64,000 nt of DNA from a virus: the IMG/VR virus record IMGVR_UViG_3300027852_000033, positions 1 to 64,000 of that record. One strand, written 5' to 3'. The notes below the pieces were generated by a model. That model saw only the letters and a list, made by a program, of their open reading frames with translations. It searched no databases and was not told the DNA's origin. The translations under genes were made by a program, and so were the position numbers. Shown piece after piece: positions 36,973 to 45,530 of the stretch (position 1 is its first letter; each line of letters opens with the position of its first letter).

Positions 36973-38499
36973 ATGAAATTAAGCATAATCAATTATGGCA
37001 CTGAGGTTAACACCCCAACCAATGTTAAGAGAGAGGATGACGGCATAATACGCAAACTTAGGGATATAACAACCGAACAGAATATGGGAAAGGGGGCAAT
37101 GCTAGTATCTGAGGTTATGCATACCGGATTAGGTAATTTAAACCTGAGACGATATAGGAAAGAAAAAATAGGCAAATCGGTAGAAACATTTTATACTCCC
37201 TATTTTACTCCATTCTTAATGCACCACGAATATGGCGGCGGAGGTTTCTTTTCCGATGGAGATGCTACATTAGTAGCAGTTGGTACCAATATTTACGCAA
37301 AGCATTTTGCTAAAGCCATGGAGACTCCAGTTGGTTTAGCAGATGGATACGTTAAAGTAGGTACTTTTATTAGTGAAAATGCAACGATAAAGGATCAATC
37401 TGTTATTGATCTTATACAAGCAAGAAGATTGATGACTCTTTCTATTGGTTGTAAAGTATCAGATGAAGATTATAGATGTTCAATATGTGGCAATACAAGA
37501 GCCGACGAGGAGAGTTGCGAGCATAGAGCAGGAGAACAATATGATGGAGTAACATGTTATCATGATGTATATAATCCATGGTTCAAAGAATATTCGGCAG
37601 TATATATGCCTTCAGATATAAATGCAGTAATTCGTAGAATGGACGTAGAGGAAGGAGAAGGGAATACCAATGAAGAAAGTATAATTGATCAACAGCCTAG
37701 TATAGGAAATATTCAATTATACGAAACTGCAGGGAAAATATTTGCGTCTGGTGGAGTTGTTCCTAACAAGCCACAGGATAATAACAGTAAACCTTGTATT
37801 ACAGATACTAATACAGATAATGATCTTTATGCGGAGGTAAATAACATGGGTAATAAATCTATTACTGATTTGATTACACAGATTCAAGAACTAAACAACA
37901 ATATTTCTAAAAATATGGAAAATGCAGACAGGAGTAATCGAATCGTAGAAGCATTATCAGTAGCTCTCAGATATAATATAGAGTCAAATATTTCCAAACC
38001 AGATATGGATAATATCGATGATACCTCTCAAAATACTGATGAAAATACAACTAATAATGATATTGATAATCCGGCTACCCCAGATAGTCCAGATAGTTCA
38101 GCCATTATAGATAATCAAGAGGATATAGATAATCCAGATACCAAAGACGATAATTCAAATAATAATAATGATAGTACTGATAATAATGATGATCCTGGCG
38201 ATCCCGACAGTAATACAGATAGTAATTCAGGTGATGATACAAATAGTAATAAAGATAGTAATTCCAATACAATAAAAGCAGATATTACCACTACCGATGG
38301 TAGTGATACAACCAATGATGCAGATACTTCTGTTAATTCAGATGTATCTACCGATGAGAGCGGTGATAATATTGGCGCCCAACCGGAAGAAAGGGTTAGA
38401 ATAGGATCTATAGCAAAAGGAAAAACTAATAGCGCGTCTAGATCCTTTACAAGAAAACCGTTTCGACTAACTTCTATATCGGATATAGCAAATCAATAA
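36973..38499 (+). CDS. Prohead protease with scaffold-like acidic tail (508 aa)
   Basis: Residues 1-220 resemble phage His/Ser prohead proteases: FLMHHEYGG at 81-89 offers H84/H85, and LSIGCKV near 156-162 offers S157. A zinc site follows (CSIC at 169-172, CEHR at 182-185, C195), as in many myoviral maturation proteases. Residues from about 330 to 460 are an extreme D/N/S/T-rich run with no hydrophobics, then a basic C-terminus (SRSFTRKPFRL). Such a tail is typical of scaffolding domains removed during maturation. GGGAGAAAGTG precedes ATG 36973; GTG 36970 is an alternative. Confidence 0.75.
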   Translation: MKLSIINYGTEVNTPTNVKREDDGIIRKLRDITTEQNMGKGAMLVSEVMHTGLGNLNLRRYRKEKIGKSVETFYTPYFTPFLMHHEYGGGGFFSDGDATLVAVGTNIYAKHFAKAMETPVGLADGYVKVGTFISENATIKDQSVIDLIQARRLMTLSIGCKVSDEDYRCSICGNTRADEESCEHRAGEQYDGVTCYHDVYNPWFKEYSAVYMPSDINAVIRRMDVEEGEGNTNEESIIDQQPSIGNIQLYETAGKIFASGGVVPNKPQDNNSKPCITDTNTDNDLYAEVNNMGNKSITDLITQIQELNNNISKNMENADRSNRIVEALSVALRYNIESNISKPDMDNIDDTSQNTDENTTNNDIDNPATPDSPDSSAIIDNQEDIDNPDTKDDNSNNNNDSTDNNDDPGDPDSNTDSNSGDDTNSNKDSNSNTIKADITTTDGSDTTNDADTSVNSDVSTDESGDNIGAQPEERVRIGSIAKGKTNSASRSFTRKPFRLTSISDIANQ

Positions 38500-38543
38500 T
38501 GCTATTCTGATATAAAAACAGAAATACAAAATGAGGTAAAACA

Positions 38544-39659
38544 ATGGCAATAGGAGATTTGTATTATAATCCTACTGGCGAGGCTTTCAGTGGCAAACAG
38601 CCAATGAAAACCGTCGAAAAGCTAAGTTACCTTAACTCTATAGAAGATTGTTATCGATATAGCAGCAATCAAAGAGTTATTGGTACTTATTACCCGGTAC
38701 GTCCTCTCCCAGCTATGGATCTAGACAAAGATGCTGAATGGCCAATAGCTATGCCTGCCGGAACGATAGTATCTATTGTTCCACTAAAAGATGCACAAGG
38801 CTATACTGTAGATGATGCAGTTACTGGAATAAGAATTGGAGGCGATATCTATGTTTCTTTAGGAATAGATGGTGTCGCTCTTGAAAAGAATATCAATGTA
38901 GTTTATCCAAAAGAAACTGCAGGACTTATTACAGTATGTAATGGAAGCGGAGGAAGTGTTAATGATCCGTATAGTGATGCTTCAGGCGAATGGGGATTGT
39001 TAACAGCTAGTGGCGAAATTGCAACTACCGGTGTTAACTATGCAAGGCCTGCTAATATTCCTATAGGAATAGTAAATAGCAGGGTATATGCTGATTTAAG
39101 AATGAGATATCTCAATTATGAGGTAGGACAGGATCCACAGGGTATAGCACTTGGTGGAATTCTTACTTTACCATATGTCGGAATATATGGTTCCGGAGAT
39201 AGAGCTGCAGTTCTAGCGGCTATAAAAGGAGTAGTAGATTCCAAACATCAATATGTTCATGGTGAAAATGCAACTGGTAGTACAGTAGAAGCATATTTTG
39301 GCGTAGACGCTAGATTACAACCGGATGCTAATGGTAAATTCACAAATCATAGTGGTGCTGCAAATTTAGAATTTGCTAGAGTACTCGAAAAACGGAACAG
39401 GGTACCATACGATCTTGATGAAGTAATTGATTCATTCCCTGGTTCAGGTATGCAAGGAATGGATACTGGCGGACTGAGCGCGAGATATTATGACTTCTCA
39501 AAAAAGATACTCGCATTAACCGCTGTAAAAGGCGCTGCATACGCAGCCGTGAAAGACAATCTAAAGAAAACATTATACGAGCCGCTTGTTACTGATACCG
39601 CTAATGTTACCATTATTATGGGACAGGTTGATATTGCTTTCGGTAAGATAAGTTACTAG
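38544..39659 (+). CDS. Capsid-associated protein, likely decoration (371 aa)
   Basis: MAIGDLYYNPTGEAFSGKQP onward; beta-rich, with WPIAMPAGTIVSIVPLKDA near 73-91. It lies just before the major capsid gene, the position of head decoration or fibre proteins. AAAATGAGGTAAAACA precedes the start. Product inferred by place and composition. Confidence 0.6.
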   Translation: MAIGDLYYNPTGEAFSGKQPMKTVEKLSYLNSIEDCYRYSSNQRVIGTYYPVRPLPAMDLDKDAEWPIAMPAGTIVSIVPLKDAQGYTVDDAVTGIRIGGDIYVSLGIDGVALEKNINVVYPKETAGLITVCNGSGGSVNDPYSDASGEWGLLTASGEIATTGVNYARPANIPIGIVNSRVYADLRMRYLNYEVGQDPQGIALGGILTLPYVGIYGSGDRAAVLAAIKGVVDSKHQYVHGENATGSTVEAYFGVDARLQPDANGKFTNHSGAANLEFARVLEKRNRVPYDLDEVIDSFPGSGMQGMDTGGLSARYYDFSKKILALTAVKGAAYAAVKDNLKKTLYEPLVTDTANVTIIMGQVDIAFGKISY

Positions 39660-39671
39660 GAGGTAATGAAT

Positions 39672-41078
39672 ATGTTGAATGAATTACGTCACAGTTCTTT
39701 GGTTCACAGTCTTCAGAACCTCAGTTCTTACAATCTCCGAAAGGAAATAGAAGATAAGTATAATACCTTCACTGATCAAGAATCAGCATATAATAGGATA
39801 GAAGAAGATGCTGAGGATATTTACGAGATAATAAACGCATTTAATACTGGTAAAATTGCGGGGGAAAGTCTAAGTCTAAAAGAAGTCCTTATGACCAAAG
39901 ACTACCCTAAACTATTTTATGCAGCTACCGAAATTCTTATGAAAAGTAGGATAGTTCCTAATAGAATAATTACTGGTAATTTGTTTCAGACTATACCTTA
40001 TACTGGAAACTCCCTTAATGTTACAATTAGGACAATGGGTGGAGTGGAAGTAGAAGAAATAGGTGAAGGCGAGGAGTATCCTGAAACTTCCAGTGCAGTA
40101 TCAGATCAGGCTTTTAGAATTAACCTCTGGATTAAGAAGTATGGTGCAAAAGTGCCGGCTACCAGAGAATTGATAGAGTCTGACAATTGGGGTATATGGG
40201 CATATACTATAGCTCAATTAGCTGATGCTTTACTTAACAAGAAGGAAAAACTTGCAGTAACTATGCTTAATGAATTTGCCGGTTATACACTTATGGATAA
40301 TGCTAATTCTGCAAATGTAGCTCTTGGTTCTACTACCGGTAGAGGAATTGATGGTAATCAAAATGGAGCTCTTGGTGTTGATGACCTTATGAGAATAATG
40401 TCATGGATGCATATGAGAGGTTACAATATAGATACCATTCTTATTAACCCTTTTGCATGGGCAATGTGGGCAAGAGATACTGAAATTAGAGAAGTTGTTA
40501 TGGGTGGAGGTATATCTCATATTCCACAGGGAAACGCCGCACCAGGCTGGGATATGCCTTGGGGTGGATTAGGCCAACCTTATGATAGGTTTGGTGGTAA
40601 TGGTCCTGCTAGTCTTCCCGCAGGGGGCGCTGGCGACCATAATACTTTAGATCCAATCTATGGTAAACTTGGGATAGCACCTTATGCTTTTCCTAACCTT
40701 ACTCCGTTTGGGGCTACTTTTATGACACAGCCAAAACATCTTGATAGACCTATCAAGATATTGGTTACACCTATGGTTCCATACTACAAGATATCTAGTG
40801 GTGGGAAAACTGGGAAATATGCAACCAATATTATTTTTGCAGAATCTGCAAGATGCGGCTTGATATTACAGAAAGAAAACCCAACCATGGAACAATGGAA
40901 CGATATCGAGAAAGAGATAGATTATACCAAGATTAGAGAAAGGTATGGTATGGCTTTACAAGAACAAGGGCGAGCAGTATGCGTAGCCCGAAATATTGTA
41001 GTTGACAGAACTTACACTTTTGATAATGTTAATAGTGTATCTTTAAATCCACTTACCTACGAAACTGATTTAATATAG
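39672..41078 (+). CDS. Major capsid protein (HK97 fold)
   Basis: A 468-aa protein. N-terminal helical delta-like region, then the E-loop and P-domain pattern around FQTIPYTGNSLNVTIRTMGG, EVEEIGEGEEYPETSSAVSD, and IKKYGAKVPATRELIESDNW, as in many myovirus capsids. A-domain block ILINPFAWAMWARDTEIREV. AGGAGG lies 8 nt before ATG 39672; the upstream ATG 39666 is too close to the site. Strong terminator follows at 41101-41131, consistent with a highly expressed late gene. Confidence 0.88.
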   Translation: MLNELRHSSLVHSLQNLSSYNLRKEIEDKYNTFTDQESAYNRIEEDAEDIYEIINAFNTGKIAGESLSLKEVLMTKDYPKLFYAATEILMKSRIVPNRIITGNLFQTIPYTGNSLNVTIRTMGGVEVEEIGEGEEYPETSSAVSDQAFRINLWIKKYGAKVPATRELIESDNWGIWAYTIAQLADALLNKKEKLAVTMLNEFAGYTLMDNANSANVALGSTTGRGIDGNQNGALGVDDLMRIMSWMHMRGYNIDTILINPFAWAMWARDTEIREVVMGGGISHIPQGNAAPGWDMPWGGLGQPYDRFGGNGPASLPAGGAGDHNTLDPIYGKLGIAPYAFPNLTPFGATFMTQPKHLDRPIKILVTPMVPYYKISSGGKTGKYATNIIFAESARCGLILQKENPTMEQWNDIEKEIDYTKIRERYGMALQEQGRAVCVARNIVVDRTYTFDNVNSVSLNPLTYETDLI

Positions 41079-41100
41079 AATAGGATAACATAGGTAACTA

Positions 41101-41131
41101 AAAAGCCAGGGATAGTCCCCTGGCTTTTTTT
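41101..41131 (+). terminator. Strong intrinsic terminator after the capsid gene
   Basis: Stem GCCAGGG/CCCTGGC with loop ATAGTC, A-tract before and TTTTTTT after. Ends the head operon. Confidence 0.92.
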
Positions 41132-41145
41132 GTGTTATTATCAAA

Positions 41146-41174
41146 TTGTATTATATATATCAATATGATAGAAT
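41146..41174 (+). promoter_or_regulatory. Sigma70-type promoter with extended -10
   Basis: TTGTAT at 41146-41151, 17-bp spacer, TAGAAT at 41169-41174 preceded by TGA (extended -10). It sits right after the capsid terminator and upstream of the gene at 41207, so a new transcription unit starts here using a host-type holoenzyme. Confidence 0.65.
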
Positions 41175-41206
41175 ATAATCACAAATAAAACAGGAAGGAA
41201 AAAACT

Positions 41207-41695
41207 ATGGAAGATACTACTCAAATTGGTGGAGATAGTAATTTTGATACACCCGAAGGGAAAGTAACACTGACAATAGAGGATATTCCTACTTTGTCTA
41301 TAAAATTAGCAGAGGGGAAAGCATATTGGAGGTTAGAAAGCGGGGCGGTTGAGCTTAATTCATTTACAGGAAAAGTTTCGGCACGATTAGATGGTTCTTT
41401 AAGTGAATATGACCGAATGGCCGTTATGTTCGGATTAAATTCTGGCAATATTATTATAGCTAATGAAGTTAAAGACGAAGAACCATCTACTATGGATATA
41501 TCTAATTTATTATCCTCGGTTCATATCAATGCACGTATACTACTTGATGAAAAACACAAAGATAAATTTGTAAAAACACTATCTACAATAAGAAATGAAA
41601 AATTGCTTACGACCTGTGCTGAAGTAGAGATAGCGGAAGGAAAAAGAAAAGCATTTATAAAAGCAATAGATAGCAGACTTAAAGAGTTAGAATAA
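41207..41695 (+). CDS. Hypothetical protein (162 aa)
   Basis: MEDTTQIGGDSNFDTPEGKV; beta-rich N-terminal half, a helical basic C-terminus (AEGKRKAFIKAIDSRLKELE). AGGAAGGAAAAAACT precedes the ATG. First gene after a terminator and promoter pair. Not recognised. Confidence 0.6.
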   Translation: MEDTTQIGGDSNFDTPEGKVTLTIEDIPTLSIKLAEGKAYWRLESGAVELNSFTGKVSARLDGSLSEYDRMAVMFGLNSGNIIIANEVKDEEPSTMDISNLLSSVHINARILLDEKHKDKFVKTLSTIRNEKLLTTCAEVEIAEGKRKAFIKAIDSRLKELE

Positions 41696-41771
41696 TTGAA
41701 AAGATATAACCCTTAATGTAGGTCAGGATTGGTAACATAAAAGAACAATTAACAAAATTGGAAAGCGCTAA

Positions 41772-41921
41772 ATGGAATGTAAAGTATGCAATACCGAAAT
41801 GATTATCGATGAATGGGGAGGTTGGGTATGGGTTTGTTACATTTGCGGCTATGTCAGAGGAAAAGCAACTTCAAGAGAAATTGAAAAATACGAGGAAGAA
41901 TTATGGGGAGGAGGTGTTTAA
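41772..41921 (+). CDS. Zinc-ribbon protein (49 aa)
   Basis: MECKVCNTEMIIDEWGGWVW then VCYICGYVRGK: two C-x2-C knuckles 16 residues apart, a compact zinc ribbon; acidic end. GGAAAGCG lies upstream. The stop touches the next ATG, so the pair is coupled. Not assigned to a named family. Confidence 0.6.
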   Translation: MECKVCNTEMIIDEWGGWVWVCYICGYVRGKATSREIEKYEEELWGGGV

Positions 41922-42311
41922 ATGGATATACTTAATGAAATGACAAAAGATGAAATTATTATGTGGGTTCGTTCACAAGCTTCCTACATATTTCATCCAC
42001 CGAAAAAAAGTGATGTTTTGTGGATGCGCTACCAAAAGAAAGAAAAAGAGGTTTCTGACAATCGCAAGGAACATATAGAGCGTGGGAAGTCGTTGAATAT
42101 GGTAGAGCGAGACAAACTCGCAAAACAATTTAATACTACAAATGATGCGAATAAACGATTAGAGATTCTGACAAAAATGGTGCCTTATGAGAAGAAGTGG
42201 CAATCATATTTAGACGAAGGTAAAGACATAATGAGGGCAGAAAAAAAGGTTGATAAATTATATGCTCAAATTGAAATTGAGAGGACTAAAGAGAATGAAA
42301 CGGCTGCGTAG
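41922..42311 (+). CDS. Coiled-coil protein (129 aa)
   Basis: Starts MDILNEMTKDEIIMWVRSQA directly after the previous stop with GGGGAGGAGGTG upstream. IFHPPKKSDVLWMRYQKKEK then long charged helices (ERGKSLNMVERDKLAKQFN), so mostly coiled coil. Function unknown. Confidence 0.6.
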   Translation: MDILNEMTKDEIIMWVRSQASYIFHPPKKSDVLWMRYQKKEKEVSDNRKEHIERGKSLNMVERDKLAKQFNTTNDANKRLEILTKMVPYEKKWQSYLDEGKDIMRAEKKVDKLYAQIEIERTKENETAA

Positions 42312-42477
42312 GTGTAGGCATTGCCAACACGAAATGTTTGTTGACGATTATTATAAATCGTATTTTTGTGATAATTGCGGATGCGAATATGGCGTAATTG
42401 CAGAATGGGACGATAAGTATAATATACAATATCGATGTTCTACTTCAAATCATACTCAGTTTACTGGGGAAGTTTAA
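42295..42477 (+). CDS. Zinc-ribbon protein (60 aa)
   Basis: MKRLRRCRHCQHEMFVDDYY, then FCDNCGCEYG and a distal CSTSNH; the C-x2-C pairs at about 7-10 and 26-29 form a zinc ribbon. ATG 42295 overlaps the end of the previous gene; a longer frame upstream is inside that gene. Basic N-terminus suggests nucleic-acid binding. Confidence 0.55.
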   Translation: MKRLRRCRHCQHEMFVDDYYKSYFCDNCGCEYGVIAEWDDKYNIQYRCSTSNHTQFTGEV

Positions 42478-42478
42478 A

Positions 42479-42694
42479 ATGATAACAGCTAAAAAATTAA
42501 GCGAAGTAGAAGAGAAATGGGGCATTGATATTGTTATTAATTTTACTGAACCGCTTCGTAATATTAATGTTACAAAGACCTTTAGTTTTGTTAACCAAAA
42601 CCAAATTGATTCAGAATATGAAACCAGAATAGCAAAAGCAATTACGAATATAGAATACAGAATATTAGAAAATGAGCTACTTAATGATACTTAA
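42479..42694 (+). CDS. Hypothetical protein (71 aa)
   Basis: MITAKKLSEVEEKWGIDIVI, starts one base after the previous stop with GGGGAAGTTTAAA upstream. Ends with a helix (RILENELLNDT). Not recognised. Confidence 0.55.
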   Translation: MITAKKLSEVEEKWGIDIVINFTEPLRNINVTKTFSFVNQNQIDSEYETRIAKAITNIEYRILENELLNDT

Positions 42695-42842
42695 ATGTTA
42701 GATTAGGTTGAATAATATTTTGAAAAAACTATATGTATGAGTAAAATATAGTACAAAGATATCAAAAATACAGAATTAATAATAGGCAAAAATGATTACA
42801 ATAATTAAACTGAACAAAATATGTCATGAGGGGAGTAAATAA

Positions 42843-44411
42843 TTGGCTAATCGTTTTGTAGATATAGGAACTGGTTCTAATTCAGATACAGGAGAAAACT
42901 TTGATTTGGCCTGGGCAACTACGGAATATGCTTGGGAATCCGGCGCTTTATCCCCTGGCGATTTTGTATTTACAAGGCCTAATCATTTAGAAATTCCAAC
43001 TGATCATATTGCTCCGGTATATGATGGATTAGCTAATCAGTTCATAACAGTGTTAGCTTGGCCAAAACCGGCTTTTTCCATTACTTCAGCGACATGGACA
43101 AATGGAAGCACAACAGTTGATCTTGTATTGCCTGCAACGCTTACAAGAAATGGACATGCTGGTAGAATGATACTGGCCCCAAATGGTTTTATTTATTTCA
43201 TTACTTATATAGTCGATTCAAATACATTTTTAATTGATAGAGCATATTCAGGAAGCACTGTAAGTGGAGTATCCGGAGCAGCAACAATAGCAGCGGATCC
43301 ATATTATAACATGGCACAAGCAATTGACGACTCATCGACTACGATTAAAAAAGCTGATTGGAATGCAAATAATCCTGCAAGGCCTGTCATTAGTTTTAAT
43401 AATGCGGCCTATCGATTGTCTTTTGCTATGGATCAGTATCAGAGGTTGCAAGGATTTGAGATTAAAGATTCAATCGACGTTACCGGAATACTTCAAATGT
43501 TCACAGACGCCCAGGTTATTGTGAAAGGTTGTTTGATAAAGCAATCATCAAGTAATACCTGTTTGGTAAATATTTCAAGGACATCTTCTATAATTGATGA
43601 ATGTATTATTGAAGGAAGCGGTGCTGGAGCTAGCCAGGTTGGTATTACAGCAGGCCGGGGCGCGGCTGGTGGGGGTAATATATTAGTTAGAAATTCAGCT
43701 ATTTATAATTGTGGTAGTTATGGGATCCAGACTTTCCGTCCTTTATACCTAGATAATATGAATATTGGAATTGAACAACCTAATGGGGATGAAGATATTA
43801 GTAATGCATCGCTTATGTTTGGAAAGGATGTGCGTTGTGGAGGAACAAATGGCGGACCTACTATATACTCATTATATGGAGGTAATTTAGCTTATTTTGA
43901 AAACTATCAAAAGATATTAGGAGCTCACAGAACTCTTTTTCTTGGAGGGTATTATCAAAACGTACAGGTTAGTGGTGAAACACCTAACAAAAAACTATCA
44001 GATGAGATTATAAAAATAGTCCCAAATATTTCAGGGTTTGATTATATTCCGGAAATGGCTGTCTATGTATTTGAGGATGAATTGAATGGTGTACCTGCAG
44101 GTACATATGATTTTGGATATTGGATTTATAATGATTCAGGAGTGACTTTAAATGTCGGTGACCCGATGTTAAATATTTGGCTTGAAGTTGAGTTTTTAGG
44201 AGAAGCTGACGGCGCAAACAACTTTGTTACAACTAAAAAATATTCTACCCTGCAGGATATTGACGATGCGGCGGATGCAGATGACTGGGATAAGCTTATA
44301 GTAAGTAGTTGTACAATACCAACAGCAAGCAAGATTGTAGCAAAAATATATTTCAGTAAATACCTAGCAGCAACACATGTTTTTGTTGATACCAAAGAAA
44401 CTGAAAACTAA
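42843..44411 (+). CDS. Beta-helix tail fibre or spike protein (522 aa)
   Basis: TTG start at 42843 after GAGGGGAGTAAATAA. The N-terminus MANRFVDIGTGSNSDTGENF and the W-rich region around LAWATTEYAWESG resemble phage fibre heads; the middle (VIVKGCLIKQSSSNTCLVNI, ECIIEGSGAGASQVG, LVRNSAIYNCGSYG) shows regular beta-helix rungs. Probably a receptor-binding or depolymerase-like spike. The last 22 codons have a degraded copy at 44944-45012. It stands with other fibre genes between head and tail blocks. Confidence 0.65.
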   Translation: MANRFVDIGTGSNSDTGENFDLAWATTEYAWESGALSPGDFVFTRPNHLEIPTDHIAPVYDGLANQFITVLAWPKPAFSITSATWTNGSTTVDLVLPATLTRNGHAGRMILAPNGFIYFITYIVDSNTFLIDRAYSGSTVSGVSGAATIAADPYYNMAQAIDDSSTTIKKADWNANNPARPVISFNNAAYRLSFAMDQYQRLQGFEIKDSIDVTGILQMFTDAQVIVKGCLIKQSSSNTCLVNISRTSSIIDECIIEGSGAGASQVGITAGRGAAGGGNILVRNSAIYNCGSYGIQTFRPLYLDNMNIGIEQPNGDEDISNASLMFGKDVRCGGTNGGPTIYSLYGGNLAYFENYQKILGAHRTLFLGGYYQNVQVSGETPNKKLSDEIIKIVPNISGFDYIPEMAVYVFEDELNGVPAGTYDFGYWIYNDSGVTLNVGDPMLNIWLEVEFLGEADGANNFVTTKKYSTLQDIDDAADADDWDKLIVSSCTIPTASKIVAKIYFSKYLAATHVFVDTKETEN

Positions 44412-44438
44412 TGCGAAAGCAATTAGGGAGGAATAAGT

Positions 44439-44930
44439 ATGAATCCAAAAGAAAAAGGAAAATTCCAAGCAAAATGGAAAATAGAAAAGTACAAAAACGA
44501 ACAGGATAAGAAAGATGGCAAACCTTATGAAGTGGTTTGCTGGCCTTTAAACTTACTTTTGAATGAAGGAATAAACGAAATATGGACAATCCTATGTAGT
44601 GCAGGTGGGACAAAATTTGATAATACCAATGCTTATCTTGGAGTAGGTGATTCAAATACGGCGGCTGCTGCAACACAAACCGCATTGCAAGCAGCGGTTA
44701 ACAAACTTTATAAAGGTATGGAGTCGGGATTTCCAACCTATGGTACTGATCAAAAAGCTGTTTGGAAATCTTCTTTTGCAAGCGCTGAAGCTAATTTTGC
44801 ATGGGAAGAGTTTACCGTTGCAAATGGTAATTCAGATGCTAGTATCAATTTAAACAGAAAAGTAGAATCTAAAGGGACTAAGCTGTCAGGGACTGTTTGG
44901 GATTTAACCCTTGAAATCACTCTTGCATAA
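44439..44930 (+). CDS. Conserved phage tail/fibre-associated protein (163 aa)
   Basis: NLLLNEGINEIWTIL near residues 39-53, NAYLGVGDSNTAAAATQTAL near 68-87, then VWKSSFASAEANFAWEEF. This block is widespread in phage structural loci, next to fibres. AGGGAGGAATAAGT precedes the ATG. Role in fibre or capsid decoration is inferred. Confidence 0.65.
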   Translation: MNPKEKGKFQAKWKIEKYKNEQDKKDGKPYEVVCWPLNLLLNEGINEIWTILCSAGGTKFDNTNAYLGVGDSNTAAAATQTALQAAVNKLYKGMESGFPTYGTDQKAVWKSSFASAEANFAWEEFTVANGNSDASINLNRKVESKGTKLSGTVWDLTLEITLA

Positions 44931-44943
44931 ATATGTTAGAACA

Positions 44944-45012
44944 AAAAGGTTTGTCAGTAAATATTTAGCATCAACTAATATTTTTATTGATATACGGGAG
45001 ACTGATAATTAA
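44944..45012 (+). pseudogene. Relic of the 3' end of the spike gene
   Basis: The last 22 codons read KRFVSKYLASTNIFIDIRET then DN-stop, matching the spike C-terminus KIYFSKYLAATHVFVDTKET with EN-stop. No start or upstream part remains. The stop overlaps the next ATG (TAATG). Confidence 0.7.
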
Positions 45013-45398
45013 TGGCAATTGTTTGGAGTTATGGGAGAGCAAGAAGAACAGGACCATTTTGGAGAAATGGGCAAGCCAAGTTTTTACGGGAATATGGTAA
45101 TGAACAAATAAACATAACCGATTCCGGAATAGGAACTGATATCATTTCTCTGCTAAACAACTTGAGTATAGTTGATTCCGGAACCGGAACTGATGTTGTC
45201 TCTCTGATAAATAACATGAACATAGCTGATTCCGGAATTGGAACCGATATCGTTTCTCTTCTAAACAATCTGAACATAGCTGATTCTGGGATAGGAACTG
45301 ATATTATTTCTATACAAACCCCTCATTCAACAGTAAATCTTGGTAGATTATTTAATAGAGGAATAAACAGAGGATATATGAGAGGAATAATACATTGA
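45012..45398 (+). CDS. DSG-x-GTD tandem-repeat protein (128 aa)
   Basis: MAIVWSYGRARRTGPFWRNG, then four repeats of 19 residues of the form (N/S)I.DSG.GTD(I/V).SL.NN(L/M) from about residue 36 to 105, then a short glycine/arginine-rich end. The regularity suggests a repeat-solenoid or calcium-binding fibre element, since D/S/G/T loops resemble phage adhesin repeats. Start overlaps the relic stop. Likely a fibre component. Confidence 0.6.
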   Translation: MAIVWSYGRARRTGPFWRNGQAKFLREYGNEQINITDSGIGTDIISLLNNLSIVDSGTGTDVVSLINNMNIADSGIGTDIVSLLNNLNIADSGIGTDIISIQTPHSTVNLGRLFNRGINRGYMRGIIH

Positions 45399-45530
45399 AC
45401 AAGTTTAGAATAACAATATCAGCAAGGAATGAAACATATTTAAAACCTATGTAAAGGAGGAGGTACATTTCTTTACGGAGCTAACGAAGTAATATTTTAT
45501 AGTTGCCGTGGGTTTCTGTGCCTAATATTT
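45399..45530 (+). other. Gap with an orphan ribosome site
   Basis: AAAGGAGGAGG at 45453-45464 has no start codon within 20 nt. The ATG of the next gene lies 66 nt further and lacks its own site. The stretch between carries CTAACGAAGTAATATTT (45481-45497). In the frame of the next gene the stretch is open from 45444 but has no ATG, GTG or TTG. Confidence 0.45.

Noticed and set aside
38115-38315. A 66-codon antisense ORF rich in serine and leucine
   Set aside because: It is the complement of the aspartate/asparagine/serine low-complexity tail of the protease and has no start signal.
45012-45398. A CRISPR-like reading of the regular repeats
   Set aside because: The repeats are in frame, 57 bp apart without unique spacers, and encode a regular protein repeat.
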